NCBI GenBank assembly: GCA_025351765.1
Contig: JANXVH010000016.1
Coordinates: 1 to 32,220 of the forward strand
Length of the DNA stretch: 32,220 bases
From: Pedobacter sp.
Lineage (GTDB): Bacteria > Bacteroidota > Bacteroidia > Sphingobacteriales > Sphingobacteriaceae
Reading direction: 5' to 3'
How positions within the stretch are numbered: the first letter of the stretch is position 1; the number at the start of each line of letters is the position of its first letter. Below are positions 1 to 9,310 of this stretch, one piece after another. Under the pieces are notes generated by a model. It did no database searches, was not told the DNA's origin, and worked only from the letters and a program-made list of their open reading frames with translations. The position numbers were made by a program, and so were the translations under genes.

Positions 1-444
1 GATTTAAATGGAAAAGATTGAAGTAGCGTTGGGTAACTAAGGGGTAAGGAATCATCAGGCAGGATGTGATGAACATGATAAAGGTTTTACTCATACCGTA
101 AACTTCCTGCAGATTACTGAAAGGATCAAAGACAAAGCCCAAAACTCCAATTACTGAACCTATAATCACCAGAGGATGTAAACGAATTAACCGCAGTTTA
201 AAGAAGGACCCAGTTCCTAACTTCGCCAGCTTCCCATCATACGCATACGCGATAACGAAACCAGAAAGGCAAAAAAAGAAGTCGACAGCCAGGTACGCAT
301 GTGCTATGAAATTATTGTGATAATCAGGAACGGCAAATTCCATAAAATGAAAAATTACTACTGCAACCGCAGCTATGCCCCTCAATCCATCCAAAATGTT
401 GAAATGAATTTTAGTTTTGTGTGATAAGATATCCGTTGTCATTT
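1..444 (-). CDS. Acyltransferase family 3 membrane protein (partial, N-terminal 148 residues)
   Basis: The frame opens with ATG at 444 and runs off the left edge without a stop, so only the first 148 residues are visible. The motif NILDGLRGIAAVAVVIFHF near residue 15, followed by hydrophobic stretches and DFFFCLSGFVIAYAYD, is the signature of the acyltransferase 3 family (OatA/WecH type). These multi-pass inner-membrane proteins transfer acetyl or other acyl groups to sugars, often on O-antigen, capsule or peptidoglycan. The His of the IFHF motif is the residue usually considered catalytic in this family. The acceptor cannot be told from the sequence. The downstream neighbour lies outside the window. 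An exact TAnnTTTG box sits just upstream, so it probably has its own promoter, separate from the gene ending at 496. Confidence 0.88.
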
Positions 445-457
445 GTGTTTAACGGCA

Positions 458-465
458 AAGGTAAT
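458..465 (-). promoter_or_regulatory. Candidate -7 box for the acyltransferase gene
   Basis: On the minus strand this reads TACCTTTG, an exact match to the Bacteroidetes -7 consensus TAnnTTTG. It lies 13 bases upstream of the ATG at 444, giving a very short leader. I see no convincing TTTG at the -33 spacing. Confidence 0.45.
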
Positions 466-495
466 AGAATTTTTTAGCAGCGTGCTATAGCAACC

Positions 496-2850
496 TTATT
501 TGATCAACGTTATTGATCCTTTGATTGCTTTGGAACTTTTGGCATCCCATATTTTATAGTAATAGGTACCGATGGGGAATGTTTGGTTATTGTATTTTCC
601 ATCCCATATCAGGCTATTACCGTTGCCTTTGAAAACCACTATACCGTACCTGTTGTAAATGGTAATTTTGGCATCTGGATTGTCATCAAGACCTCGCACC
701 ACCCAGGTGTCGTTTACACCATCCCCATTCGGACTAAAAGCATTGGCAACAATTGCTTTCGATAAATCAAGTTCTGTGCAGCCGGGAGCTACTACATAAG
801 TCATGCTTGCCGAGCAGGCTGCTGCATCTTCAATTCTTAATACATATTGCCCTTCTATTGTTACCTCAAATGTATTGCTTGTGGTTCTTTGACCGTTCCA
901 AATGTATACGGGGTAACCTGAAGGCGCAGTAAGCGTTAGCTGTTGATTCCGTTCTGTACAAATTTTAAGATTGGTGGTTGACTCTTTAAATATGGGCTCG
1001 GCAACCGTTACACTTTCTACGTTACTGACTTCACTACAACCAGATCTAGATACGGTTACATAATACGTTCCTGTTTTTTTTACTTCTATTTCTTTGGTAG
1101 TTTCTCCGCTACTCCATTTGTAAGTGACCCCATTTAAGACAGGAGCTGTTAGTTTTACAGATTCGCCATAGCAGAGCGATTGGGTACTGCTCCTGGCAAT
1201 AGCAACGGTTGGAATACTTTCCATAAAAACTTCTACTTCCTTAGAGAATGCATAGCGATCTCCACACATATATACCGTGGCTCTGTACTTTCCAGCTTCA
1301 GTAGCTGTATAAACTGAAGAATTTGCATTAGGAATGTTCACTCCATCTTTTTGCCATTGAACAACATATATTGGATCAGTACTCAGTTTTACTGAACCAC
1401 CAGGACAGGTGTACAAGCTGCCAACGGCGACAATTGGTACAGTATAATCTGGAGTTTTACGAATGAAACATATATTTGATTTCGTTTCAGAGCCCTCGCA
1501 CAACGTAATGACATGACACCTCCATTCTCCGGCGGGTACGTCTACAGAAGTCTTGTTTTGTAATGCATCTACAAATACTCCCCTGTCACTCCATCTGATC
1601 AGATACTTACTCAGATCGACATACTTAAGACTCATTTTAATATTGACAGTTTCATTTCCACAAAAATTCCAAACAGGTGCGCTACGATCACCACCCATTG
1701 GAAGTGGAAGATAGTGGAGCAGAAGTCCAACGTCAATACCTTGGCTATTTGATATCTTAATTTGTGTAATACCATTTTCTGTTGCCACCCAAATGGTTTG
1801 CTGGCATATCTTAATAGATTCGTCCGTTATCTCATCTCCAAGCCTGTAAACTTGTACAGCGAAGCTACTAACCTTTTCTTTAATGCCTTCCACAGGTATA
1901 AAGTTCTGCGTTTCTGAACCGCTTAACCCAGATCCCTGGCTATAGTAAAGTCCCTTATCTGTTGCAGCATAGATAACCCTATAATCTAAAATACCCTTAA
2001 AAAGCTCCAGCTCTTCCAAATCGTTGACTACTAAACCTGGTAAAAAATGGGCAATCGGAGCATCACAGGTACCCATAATTTTTAAAAATAAACCGTCATC
2101 TGTACCCCAATATTTTAATCGATCACTGATACTTGCGCCGTAGAATACGTTCTCGAATAGCGTGCAATTCACTTTTGATGAATATGGCGCATCTTCAGGC
2201 AAGGTAGTAGTGGCGAAAGCTGGATCATGATAAGAATGCTTTGCATTTGGGTAACAGGTAGCTGCGCTTGCGTCATCGTATTGAAAATCTAACCGCTCAA
2301 AGCCTGAGTTTGTTATTCGCCAGTTGCCCTCAGTTGAAGGTGTAGCTGGGTTGCGTTCATATTTTTGGCTTGCCAAAAAATCTCCTCTAAAAATCGGGTA
2401 CATGCCGTTGTTTGTTGCCACTGCCAGAAAATCATTTTTGCCATAATAACCTTTCACTGCGTCCGTTCTTTTTGCGTTTACAATGGCTAAGTTGTTGATT
2501 TTAGTTACGCCGACATTCAGTACTTTTATGGGGTGTGGGATGTTATTGACAATAGCATAAATAAGATCAGGAGCCACCAGGAAATACATTTCATCATATT
2601 TATAGCCTGCCAAATCAGTTACTACTAGGTTTTTGGCAGGTTCATAAGGCGTAAAATCCAGATCATAAACTTTCTTATAGTAAACCTTCCCGGTTGATGA
2701 TATTGCAAATACGCTAAGATCATCGGTACAAACAATAACTTTAACCATAGCGGTGCCAGTTAAATATTCGCGCTCCACGCTGGGTATTTGAGAGAATCCT
2801 ACCCGGGGGAGCAGCAGGAATAAGAGCATTAATAATTTGGTTAATTTCAC
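496..2850 (-). CDS. Secreted Ig-like repeat protein with T9SS type B (gliding motility-associated) C-terminal domain
   Basis: This is a 784-residue protein with a signal peptide (residues 1-21, ending GFSQ). Residues of roughly 80-400 contain short repeats of the kind ATDKGLYYS and VATENGITQI, which suggest a beta-propeller. Residues of about 470-690 hold two or three Ig/PKD-like domains rich in Cys, Tyr and Gly (for example TYKWSSGETT and GTYYVTVS). The last 85 residues begin VANAFSPNGDGVNDTW and contain ITIYNRYG, WDGKYNN and PIGTYYYKI, which is the classic gliding-motility CHU_C / type B sorting domain. The protein is therefore expected to cross the outer membrane through the type IX system and remain on or leave the surface. 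Its ligand is unknown. It starts 48 bases after the A2M stop, so co-transcription with A2M is plausible. Confidence 0.9.
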   Translation of the reverse strand: MKLTKLLMLLFLLLPRVGFSQIPSVEREYLTGTAMVKVIVCTDDLSVFAISSTGKVYYKKVYDLDFTPYEPAKNLVVTDLAGYKYDEMYFLVAPDLIYAIVNNIPHPIKVLNVGVTKINNLAIVNAKRTDAVKGYYGKNDFLAVATNNGMYPIFRGDFLASQKYERNPATPSTEGNWRITNSGFERLDFQYDDASAATCYPNAKHSYHDPAFATTTLPEDAPYSSKVNCTLFENVFYGASISDRLKYWGTDDGLFLKIMGTCDAPIAHFLPGLVVNDLEELELFKGILDYRVIYAATDKGLYYSQGSGLSGSETQNFIPVEGIKEKVSSFAVQVYRLGDEITDESIKICQQTIWVATENGITQIKISNSQGIDVGLLLHYLPLPMGGDRSAPVWNFCGNETVNIKMSLKYVDLSKYLIRWSDRGVFVDALQNKTSVDVPAGEWRCHVITLCEGSETKSNICFIRKTPDYTVPIVAVGSLYTCPGGSVKLSTDPIYVVQWQKDGVNIPNANSSVYTATEAGKYRATVYMCGDRYAFSKEVEVFMESIPTVAIARSSTQSLCYGESVKLTAPVLNGVTYKWSSGETTKEIEVKKTGTYYVTVSRSGCSEVSNVESVTVAEPIFKESTTNLKICTERNQQLTLTAPSGYPVYIWNGQRTTSNTFEVTIEGQYVLRIEDAAACSASMTYVVAPGCTELDLSKAIVANAFSPNGDGVNDTWVVRGLDDNPDAKITIYNRYGIVVFKGNGNSLIWDGKYNNQTFPIGTYYYKIWDAKSSKAIKGSITLIK

Positions 2851-2898
2851 TAAGCTATTTAAGTAAATTGATAGATTATTGCATTGGGTTAATTTCTA

Positions 2899-5800
2899 CT
2901 ATTTTACCGTTACCCTTATACCTTCAGAATGTGTACTAAACTCAGGCGCATACATGCTTTGCAAGGTGGTAATACCGTTAGAGAAATTACCGGCATTGTT
3001 TACCCTTAATGGATATTCAAACACATAGGTTCCCTTAGGCATATAGCCTATAAAGAAATTAGTAGATGCGTCTTTTGTACTTTCATAGTATCCAAGCCCG
3101 TCTTGGTATTTGTATTGTGATATGACATTAACAGGCTCAAAACCCGCCGACCGCATATCTTTAAGGTGGAGGTATTCCATATCTCTATCGCAGCGGATCT
3201 CTATTCTTACTTTTATTAGATCTCCGGTTTTGAGTATGTTGGTTGGCGTTAACCTGGTTAGCACCTCTCCTGTTGCTGTTTGTACCCTTAAAAATAATTC
3301 CTTCTTGATCTGTACACCTGTGGCCGCTGGGGTAATTTTATCCAACTGTTCAAAATATTGCCAATATACCCCTCCCCAGGCTATGGTTTTATTGTTGTTT
3401 TTAACACCAATGTTTCCCATTTCGGGTTTTACATCTTTACCTGGAATAATAAATTTCTGATAGCCAGTACCTGCCTCCTTTTTTGGCTCATCAATTCTAA
3501 GCTGGGCAATTGTTTTGCCACCTATGGTTATCTCTGGAGCTGCCGATTCACTGAGTAGGTTGTAACCCCTCATTAGCAATGCATAGCAGGCAGCGGTTGT
3601 GGCCTTGGTGGTTTTCCATTCTGTAGTTTGCTTACGTTTCAATAACCAGATTTTCATCTCCTCTACAGATAAATTATCGTTTGCAACTTCATCAAATACC
3701 TCAATCATCAATGCCTGGGTTTCAATATCACTTTGATACCACCACCAGCCACTTTTATTTTCTGGCCAGTACATACCCATCTCTTCACTTTGTGCGGCAC
3801 GCTCTTTTAATGAGTTTACAATTTTTAACGCATCTTCATGCTTACCATAACGATGCAATACCAATGCAGAAAGGCCTTGTTGGTAAATGCTCATCTGCAG
3901 CCAGTCCTTTTCAATGTCTTTAATAGTTGCATTCAGTGCTTTTGAAAATTCGGCTCCATTGTTTACCTGTTTGCTATAGCTTCTGGCATACAAATAATGC
4001 AGAGGCAGGTTGTAGCTATAATTAATATTCTTTTGCTTATAGTTTTTTGAAAACTGATCGTCCAGCCAAATGAATGCCTTATTGAGCACGGCATTGTATT
4101 TAGGGAAGCTTTTTTCATCAACTAATTTCAAGTACTTCAATTGCGCCATCCCCAACACGATCTGCTGGGTAATGTACCTGTTTGCAGGCATTCCATTAAA
4201 CCAGGGGAAGCTTCCATCTGCGTATTGCATACCTTCCAGCTTATCGAAATTGTGCTTAAGCTCATCGGTCATCCTGTCAAGATCAAACAATACCGCCAGT
4301 CGCCTTTTCCGCTCATTGTCATCTCTTGCATTCCTCACCCATGGGGTTTCTTCTAATAAGATTGATTTAAGTTCCGGATTTTTCTCCAGTTTAGAAACCA
4401 GTGCCTCGCTGCCAGGCTGCTTCCATTGATCAAATACTTCCTTAATTTTTGGAGAACTGTTTATGATTCCTGTTGCGAAACTGTTTGCATAAAACTTGCT
4501 TAGGGTTTGCTCTGCGCATTCATACGGGTATTCCATTAAATAAGGCAGCGATTGTACCGCATACCATACCGGGTTGGACGTGAACTCCAACGTTAAGGCA
4601 TGGTTGCGCATGGTTGCCGAACTTCCGGAGTTTATCAGCTTGGCCAGATTAAACGTTTTTTGTTCATTGCCCCTAACATTTAGCGTCATACTTTCTGTTA
4701 CCAGCATCGCATTGCTGAGTACTGGAAGGGTCATCTCCTCCCCGTCTGTATATTTGCCAGATGCAGCGATTACCTTATAGGTGATTGCGCTGATGCCTTT
4801 TGGAATGACAAGCGACCAACTGATGGCCTGACTTCCTGCATTGGGTAAAGCAAATTTCTTTGTTGCTGTTGTATTTTTTTGAAAAATATTAATGGTATTC
4901 CCACTAATAGCATCTTTAAGTTCTATGCCCGCGTTTCCTTTTAATGTTTTCCCTGAAAGGTTATTGAGCTTGGCAGCTAGCAGGATGGTATCTCCCTCCC
5001 GGAAAAACCTTGGGGCATTAGCTGAAATAGACAATTGCTTCTGGGTGATCAACTCTCTGCTAAACTTAAGCGTACTCAAGTCTTTGGTATGGGCGAAGCC
5101 CATCATCTTAAACCTGGTTAACGATTGCGGAATGGTAAATTCTATACTGATTTCACCCGCAGCATTGGTAAGAAGCTGAGGATAAAAGAAGGCCGTTTCA
5201 CTAAAATTAGTTCGTGGAACGATATTCATCAGCTTATTGCCCAGTTTCATCTTTATTTCTTCCATTGGCATTCTGTTGTTCTGGATGTTTAAACCGGCAA
5301 CTTTACCTTGCAGTAATTGCTCGACATTCCCAACAGGAACATCCTGAATTTCCTTACCAGAAACGATATAACTTGAGCCCGTGGTCGTTTCGCGCGTGCG
5401 TTTAACATAGCCCCTTATCACTACCTCCGACGAATGATTCCCGGCATCTTTAAGGGTAACATCCAGTCTTTTACGGGCATTTAATTTGACGGTGTAGGGC
5501 GTAAAGCCGATGCCTTTAATGGTAATCCGATCTCCAGGTTTAGCCATTAGGCTATATAGTCCGTACTTACTGGTAGATGTTACCGCTTTGCCATTTAAAA
5601 ATATAGCAATATCTCGTAGCGCATATCCGCCCGTATCAGTTACCATTCCATAGTAACTGTTGCCTTTTTCCAACGCTTTAAGGATTTTGTTGCCTACTAT
5701 GACATCCCGCTTTCCTTGTTCTATCGCTATATTATACAGGTACTTGGAAAATCCCCTATTGATTTGGTCACCATACTCATATCCCCGATAATCCAAATTT

Positions 5801-7335
5801 TGGTACCCCCGCGTAGGAACACCAAGAAAAGAAGATTTCATAGTAAGAAACCATAGCGGGTAGCCATGGGCTTTTTCAGATAATCTAGATGCCCATCTGT
5901 ATTGATAATATTGAAAATCACCGTTATAATACTCCCAATCCATTTGGCGAAACTGCTCCAAAGATGCATCATAGAGTGTTGCAACCAGCTCGGCCATTTG
6001 CGCATTCCCGGCTTTGCTGCTGATCTTTAGCTTCCAGGTTTCCTTTTGTCCGGGATCCAGTTTATCTCGAAAACTTAGGAACTTAACTTCCAATTGCTTA
6101 TCAGCATCTTGAATAAAAATCTGCTGCATGCTTTCCATGAAAACACCATTCCGCACCATGGTAAACTGAACAGCATAACTACCCTGGTAGCTCGCTTTAG
6201 TATTGATATTCAACGTAGTTTGAGTTGGCCCAACTTTTACAACCCCGCTCTCCATTACTGAATCTTTATATTGTACTTCGTAGTGAATTGTTGATCCCTG
6301 CAAACCAGCCAGTCTGAACACCGCGTTCTGCTTTGGTTTTAAATAATTGTTTTCTGTAATTACCCATTCCTCTATTTCAAGTATTGGTTCTGGCTTTTTA
6401 TCGTATAAACGAAGTATTTGGTTGGTTTTAACTGTATCGTTAAATTCTGAAATGGCTTCCACATATACTTTATAAAAACCGGGCTTAAGCTGGTTTCGGT
6501 TAATTGGAAATATAACTTCCCGGCCTTCACTAACTCCAGATTGACTGATGTTAGTTGGCAGTTCCTTCCAGGTTGATTTATCTGCTTCATTTTTGTACTG
6601 GAGGTACGGAAAGGCTTTAATGAAATCTGCTCTGCTGTGCGTATAATATTCTGGTGTTTGAATATCTTCCTTTAAGGTAAGTCGCTCTGGTGCCTGCAAC
6701 ATTACCCAACGCACACTAGCTTTCACTTTTACAGGTTCATAATTGGCGTTATTGGCCGATAAAATCATAGTATCCATCATTTGGTCTAACCTCATCTTAG
6801 AGGGAAACCTGGAGAAGTAAACATTAAGATCCTTTTCTGTAATTTGAAAATTCTTTGCTGCAGAATGGGTTTCTCCATTCTTATCTGTCACATCTAAACT
6901 TATATCATACCGAGTACTTGTTTTTTCTTTTCCTGCAACTGCCAGGAATTTAATAGAAAAAGTGCCATCTGCACCCGTTATTGTAGTACCACCAGGCAGG
7001 TCTTGGCCACTACTTTTTATAGTATATTTAATGTCTGCACCAGATACATTATAGCCAGAAAACATTTTTACTTTTCCGGTTACTGTTACGGTATCGTTAA
7101 ACCTCAATCTACCTTTTAAAGGATTAAATAGCACCTCAAATGTGGGTCTTTTGTATTCTTCTACCTGAACATCTGTTTCTCCAAAATCAGTTGATATGCT
7201 CATATACCCATTCAGCTTTCCCATGGGGATATCAAATGAACCCTGGAAGGTACCATAATCATTGCTTGTAAAGCTCGTGGTTTTGATGTCTTGACCATTT
7301 ACATCTTCAAAGGTCTTGTGGTAGGGCGTAACCAC
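2899..7335 (-). CDS. Alpha-2-macroglobulin family protein, C-terminal fragment of a split gene (thioester present)
   Basis: This 1478-residue frame has no credible start of its own. Its first eight residues come from inverted repeat sequence, and it continues the protein that begins at 9203. It starts within the MG2/MG3 region (VEEYKRPTFEV at 59-69). At 555-630 it carries a carboxypeptidase-regulatory-like beta-sandwich, and at 640-690 a SusC/TonB-plug-like segment (GSSYIVSGKEIQDVPVGNVE, then LLQGKVAGLNIQ). The A2M domain follows at 705-775. The thioester motif ECAEQ has its Cys at residue 940 (codon 4518-4516). The alpha-toroid thioester domain spans about 930-1240 and a receptor-binding-like end about 1330-1478. 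Family members trap proteases in the envelope through the Cys-Gln thioester. Function of this fragment alone is doubtful. Confidence 0.85.
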   Translation of the reverse strand: MVTPYHKTFEDVNGQDIKTTSFTSNDYGTFQGSFDIPMGKLNGYMSISTDFGETDVQVEEYKRPTFEVLFNPLKGRLRFNDTVTVTGKVKMFSGYNVSGADIKYTIKSSGQDLPGGTTITGADGTFSIKFLAVAGKEKTSTRYDISLDVTDKNGETHSAAKNFQITEKDLNVYFSRFPSKMRLDQMMDTMILSANNANYEPVKVKASVRWVMLQAPERLTLKEDIQTPEYYTHSRADFIKAFPYLQYKNEADKSTWKELPTNISQSGVSEGREVIFPINRNQLKPGFYKVYVEAISEFNDTVKTNQILRLYDKKPEPILEIEEWVITENNYLKPKQNAVFRLAGLQGSTIHYEVQYKDSVMESGVVKVGPTQTTLNINTKASYQGSYAVQFTMVRNGVFMESMQQIFIQDADKQLEVKFLSFRDKLDPGQKETWKLKISSKAGNAQMAELVATLYDASLEQFRQMDWEYYNGDFQYYQYRWASRLSEKAHGYPLWFLTMKSSFLGVPTRGYQNLDYRGYEYGDQINRGFSKYLYNIAIEQGKRDVIVGNKILKALEKGNSYYGMVTDTGGYALRDIAIFLNGKAVTSTSKYGLYSLMAKPGDRITIKGIGFTPYTVKLNARKRLDVTLKDAGNHSSEVVIRGYVKRTRETTTGSSYIVSGKEIQDVPVGNVEQLLQGKVAGLNIQNNRMPMEEIKMKLGNKLMNIVPRTNFSETAFFYPQLLTNAAGEISIEFTIPQSLTRFKMMGFAHTKDLSTLKFSRELITQKQLSISANAPRFFREGDTILLAAKLNNLSGKTLKGNAGIELKDAISGNTINIFQKNTTATKKFALPNAGSQAISWSLVIPKGISAITYKVIAASGKYTDGEEMTLPVLSNAMLVTESMTLNVRGNEQKTFNLAKLINSGSSATMRNHALTLEFTSNPVWYAVQSLPYLMEYPYECAEQTLSKFYANSFATGIINSSPKIKEVFDQWKQPGSEALVSKLEKNPELKSILLEETPWVRNARDDNERKRRLAVLFDLDRMTDELKHNFDKLEGMQYADGSFPWFNGMPANRYITQQIVLGMAQLKYLKLVDEKSFPKYNAVLNKAFIWLDDQFSKNYKQKNINYSYNLPLHYLYARSYSKQVNNGAEFSKALNATIKDIEKDWLQMSIYQQGLSALVLHRYGKHEDALKIVNSLKERAAQSEEMGMYWPENKSGWWWYQSDIETQALMIEVFDEVANDNLSVEEMKIWLLKRKQTTEWKTTKATTAACYALLMRGYNLLSESAAPEITIGGKTIAQLRIDEPKKEAGTGYQKFIIPGKDVKPEMGNIGVKNNNKTIAWGGVYWQYFEQLDKITPAATGVQIKKELFLRVQTATGEVLTRLTPTNILKTGDLIKVRIEIRCDRDMEYLHLKDMRSAGFEPVNVISQYKYQDGLGYYESTKDASTNFFIGYMPKGTYVFEYPLRVNNAGNFSNGITTLQSMYAPEFSTHSEGIRVTVK

Positions 7336-7422
7336 TTAGGTAATAAAATTATGCCGGGGGAAAAAATAGAGGTAACCTTTGAGGATGTAAATGGTCAAGA
7401 CATCAAAACCACGAGCTTTACA
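7267..7422. repeat. Inverted repeat, inner pair (arms 7267-7314 and 7375-7422)
   Basis: The arms are 48 bases each with one mismatch (7306 against 7383), separated by 60 bases. They encode the A2M stretch TFEDVNGQDIKTTSFT, once on the minus strand (left arm) and once on the plus strand (right arm). The right arm is part of the inverted insert that splits the A2M gene. Confidence 0.93.
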
Positions 7423-7504
7423 TCCTTAAAGGTTACCTCTATTTTTTCCCCCGGCATAATTTTATTACCTAAGTCGCTACGCTTTACCACAAGACCTTTG
7501 AAGA
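7304..7504. repeat. Inverted repeat, outer pair (arms 7304-7390 and 7418-7504)
   Basis: The arms are 87 bases each with five mismatches (four within 7324-7333 and one at 7381), separated by 27 bases. They encode the A2M stretch FKGLVV..LGNKIMPGEKIEVTF, on the minus strand in the right arm (KRSD, KDV variant) and on the plus strand in the left arm (GRNH, EDV variant). Combined with the inner pair, the layout in the gene's direction is A, inverse of (A'B'), B. Confidence 0.93.
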
Positions 7505-9203
7505 AGACCTTTTGTCCCGGACGATAGATGGGTCTGTCTTTAAAAAATATTACATTTAGCCGTCCAGGCCTATCGCGGGGATAGTTGTAAGAAAAATTTA
7601 ATAGAGCAGTATCCTTCCCCATGTTGACAATTGTATAACCACTTTTTTGATTAAATGGTGAATTTGCATTCCCATTTTGGTCAGTAACAACAGTCGAATT
7701 AGGCGTGGGCAATTCAGTCTTATTGTTGTAATATACGTTAGTTATTTTAACTCCTTGGAGGGGAAGACCCGTACGGCTATCCAGCACCTTATATAAATCG
7801 CCATTGATTGTTGCTCTATTGGAGACAGCGAGATTAGAAACAGTGAATTTAGTTACGCTGTTAACGAGTTCTTTATTGAGCGTATCTGCAATTTGATGAT
7901 TTTGGGCAATCAAAACATAATTGCCCAGTGGCAATTCTTCGAAGTAATCTTCTGTAGTATGATACCTATAATCAATCTCTTCATGAAGCCTTATTGCGTA
8001 AGATTTTACAGGCGTGTTTGCATTTAAGAAGGCCATATATTGACCTTTATTATCATAATAACCCTTCTCATTTAGCGCAGAAACCTTATAAATTTTAACA
8101 TATATAGAATCTACATTTGTATAAAAGTACTGCGCTCTAATGGGCGCATTAGGCATATTGTTACTTTTTAATTCTATTCTTAGTGATTTTACCTTCGTAT
8201 CGTTAACTAACTTTTGAGCCCTTTTTGCACCATTACTGTTAGGAAAGGCCTTGATTCCCTTTTCCAAAAACGCTATTGCAGTGGTAAGTCGTGTTTTCTC
8301 AGAGATGCCGCGACCAGGCACTAAATAAACAGATGCCATTTCAATCAAAACCTCTGTGTAAATCTCCGTACCTTCTGCTTTACTCAGCAATTGTGTTAGT
8401 TTATCCAAATACTCCGCTTGATCTTCATCACTTTTATGTTGCCTCTTGATCCATAATAACTCTAAATCTGCACTAGCAGCTTTATTCCCATGATCCAAAT
8501 GGTATTTTAGTAAGGTATTATAGCTATTCTCGACGCTTAAGGATAACGTATTATTGGGCTGCTGGTTAATTTGATAATTTGTTAAAACCGTCAATGCACG
8601 ATGCACTAACACGTCATATAAGGTTGGTCTGAGATAACTAGTGGCAGTATCACCTACAAGGATGTCTGGAATATTTTTTACGCTTACTGCCTGTAATGTT
8701 GCAGTTTCAGAAACCGAAGCCAGATAAGTATTGGCTACCTCTCGTTGTAACCTACTTCCTGACCAAAGGGTAATGTTTCCAACTGTGTCTCCCTGAACAT
8801 CTGTTCGCTGGCTTATTCTATAGTTATTTTGAGTGTAATAAGTCCAATAGGCTTCGCCCAAAATAGATTGTAAAATGCTCTTTTCTGGTTGCTTAGCCTG
8901 AGCAACATCCTCCCTTAATGAAGCGATGTGTTTGGTAAGATCGTTTCCTTTCAGATAACTCTGAAACAACATTCTTAATGTTACGGATTTTATAATAACC
9001 TGTGTGTTCCCAGCTTTTCGGGCTCTGATACCTATGTCATTGATAAGCGCCAGCGCCGCTTCATTTTTTTTGCCTGTTGCAAGGGAATCGACCTTGTCAA
9101 AATCTTTGCGGAATTGGTTGGCAGAACCGTTTTGTGCTTGTACATTTTGTAAGAACACAAATGGGGTAAGTATTAGAAATATAAATCTTAGAGCGTTTTT
9201 CAT
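7395..9203 (-). CDS. Alpha-2-macroglobulin family protein, N-terminal fragment of a split gene
   Basis: The frame stays open up to 9299, but I place the start at ATG 9203. From there the protein begins MKNALRFIFLILTPFVFL and ends a signal peptide at VQAQ; the extra 32 residues from 9299 lack any such logic. The fragment is 602 residues. Its first part (about 30-350) is helical and repetitive, as often precedes MG domains in Bacteroidetes A2M proteins. An MG1-like strand region follows (YFYTNVDSIYVKIYKV), and then the MG2 signature RPIYRPGQKVFFKGLV near the end. The frame then runs into the inverted repeat, reads seven foreign residues (KLVVLMS) and stops. No thioester lies in this part. The gene follows the GH105 gene by about 107 bases on the same strand. 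Confidence 0.8.
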   Translation of the reverse strand: MKNALRFIFLILTPFVFLQNVQAQNGSANQFRKDFDKVDSLATGKKNEAALALINDIGIRARKAGNTQVIIKSVTLRMLFQSYLKGNDLTKHIASLREDVAQAKQPEKSILQSILGEAYWTYYTQNNYRISQRTDVQGDTVGNITLWSGSRLQREVANTYLASVSETATLQAVSVKNIPDILVGDTATSYLRPTLYDVLVHRALTVLTNYQINQQPNNTLSLSVENSYNTLLKYHLDHGNKAASADLELLWIKRQHKSDEDQAEYLDKLTQLLSKAEGTEIYTEVLIEMASVYLVPGRGISEKTRLTTAIAFLEKGIKAFPNSNGAKRAQKLVNDTKVKSLRIELKSNNMPNAPIRAQYFYTNVDSIYVKIYKVSALNEKGYYDNKGQYMAFLNANTPVKSYAIRLHEEIDYRYHTTEDYFEELPLGNYVLIAQNHQIADTLNKELVNSVTKFTVSNLAVSNRATINGDLYKVLDSRTGLPLQGVKITNVYYNNKTELPTPNSTVVTDQNGNANSPFNQKSGYTIVNMGKDTALLNFSYNYPRDRPGRLNVIFFKDRPIYRPGQKVFFKGLVVKRSDLGNKIMPGEKIEVTFKDVKLVVLMS

Positions 9204-9310
9204 ATTTGGTTGTTTTAATGTTAAGATGTAATGCCATTGCTGTTTCACTCTTCCAAAGCACCTGAACATGGCATATCCATACCATAGTGGTAGGTTCAAT
9301 AATAGATGTA

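Larger units (their letters stand above)
2899..9203 (-). pseudogene. Whole alpha-2-macroglobulin gene, interrupted by a 119-bp inverted partial self-copy
   Basis: The frames 9203-7395 and 7335-2899 encode consecutive parts of one protein. The first breaks off at EKIEVTFKDV and the second resumes at TFEDVNGQDIKTTSFTSNDY. Joining ACCTTT at minus-strand 7433-7428 to ACCTTT at 7314-7309 removes exactly 119 bases. Since 119 is 2 modulo 3, the interruption is a frameshift, and its removal puts both halves in the same frame and gives 2061 codons plus stop, a normal length for large Bacteroidetes A2M proteins. Either the gene is truly broken, or the assembly has an error here. If read as real, the first product lacks the thioester and the second lacks the signal peptide. 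Confidence 0.8.

Noticed and set aside
474..490. Terminator for the type B sorted protein (hairpin TAGCA/TGCTA)
   Set aside because: The stem is only 5 bp, and on the transcript strand the run that follows it is A, not U.
7267..7504. Inverted repeats as a phase-variation switch of the A2M gene
   Set aside because: Flipping either loop keeps the length unchanged. The 119-base excess (2 modulo 3) stays, so the frame is not restored in either orientation. No recombinase gene is nearby.
7291..7527. Plus-strand frame encoding an A2M-like stretch
   Set aside because: It reads like A2M only because the inserted copy is inverted. It has no start context and no homologous extension.
9204..9299. Upstream extension of the A2M N-terminal frame to 9299
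   Set aside because: The extra 32 residues have no signal-peptide features, while ATG 9203 starts a clear signal peptide.
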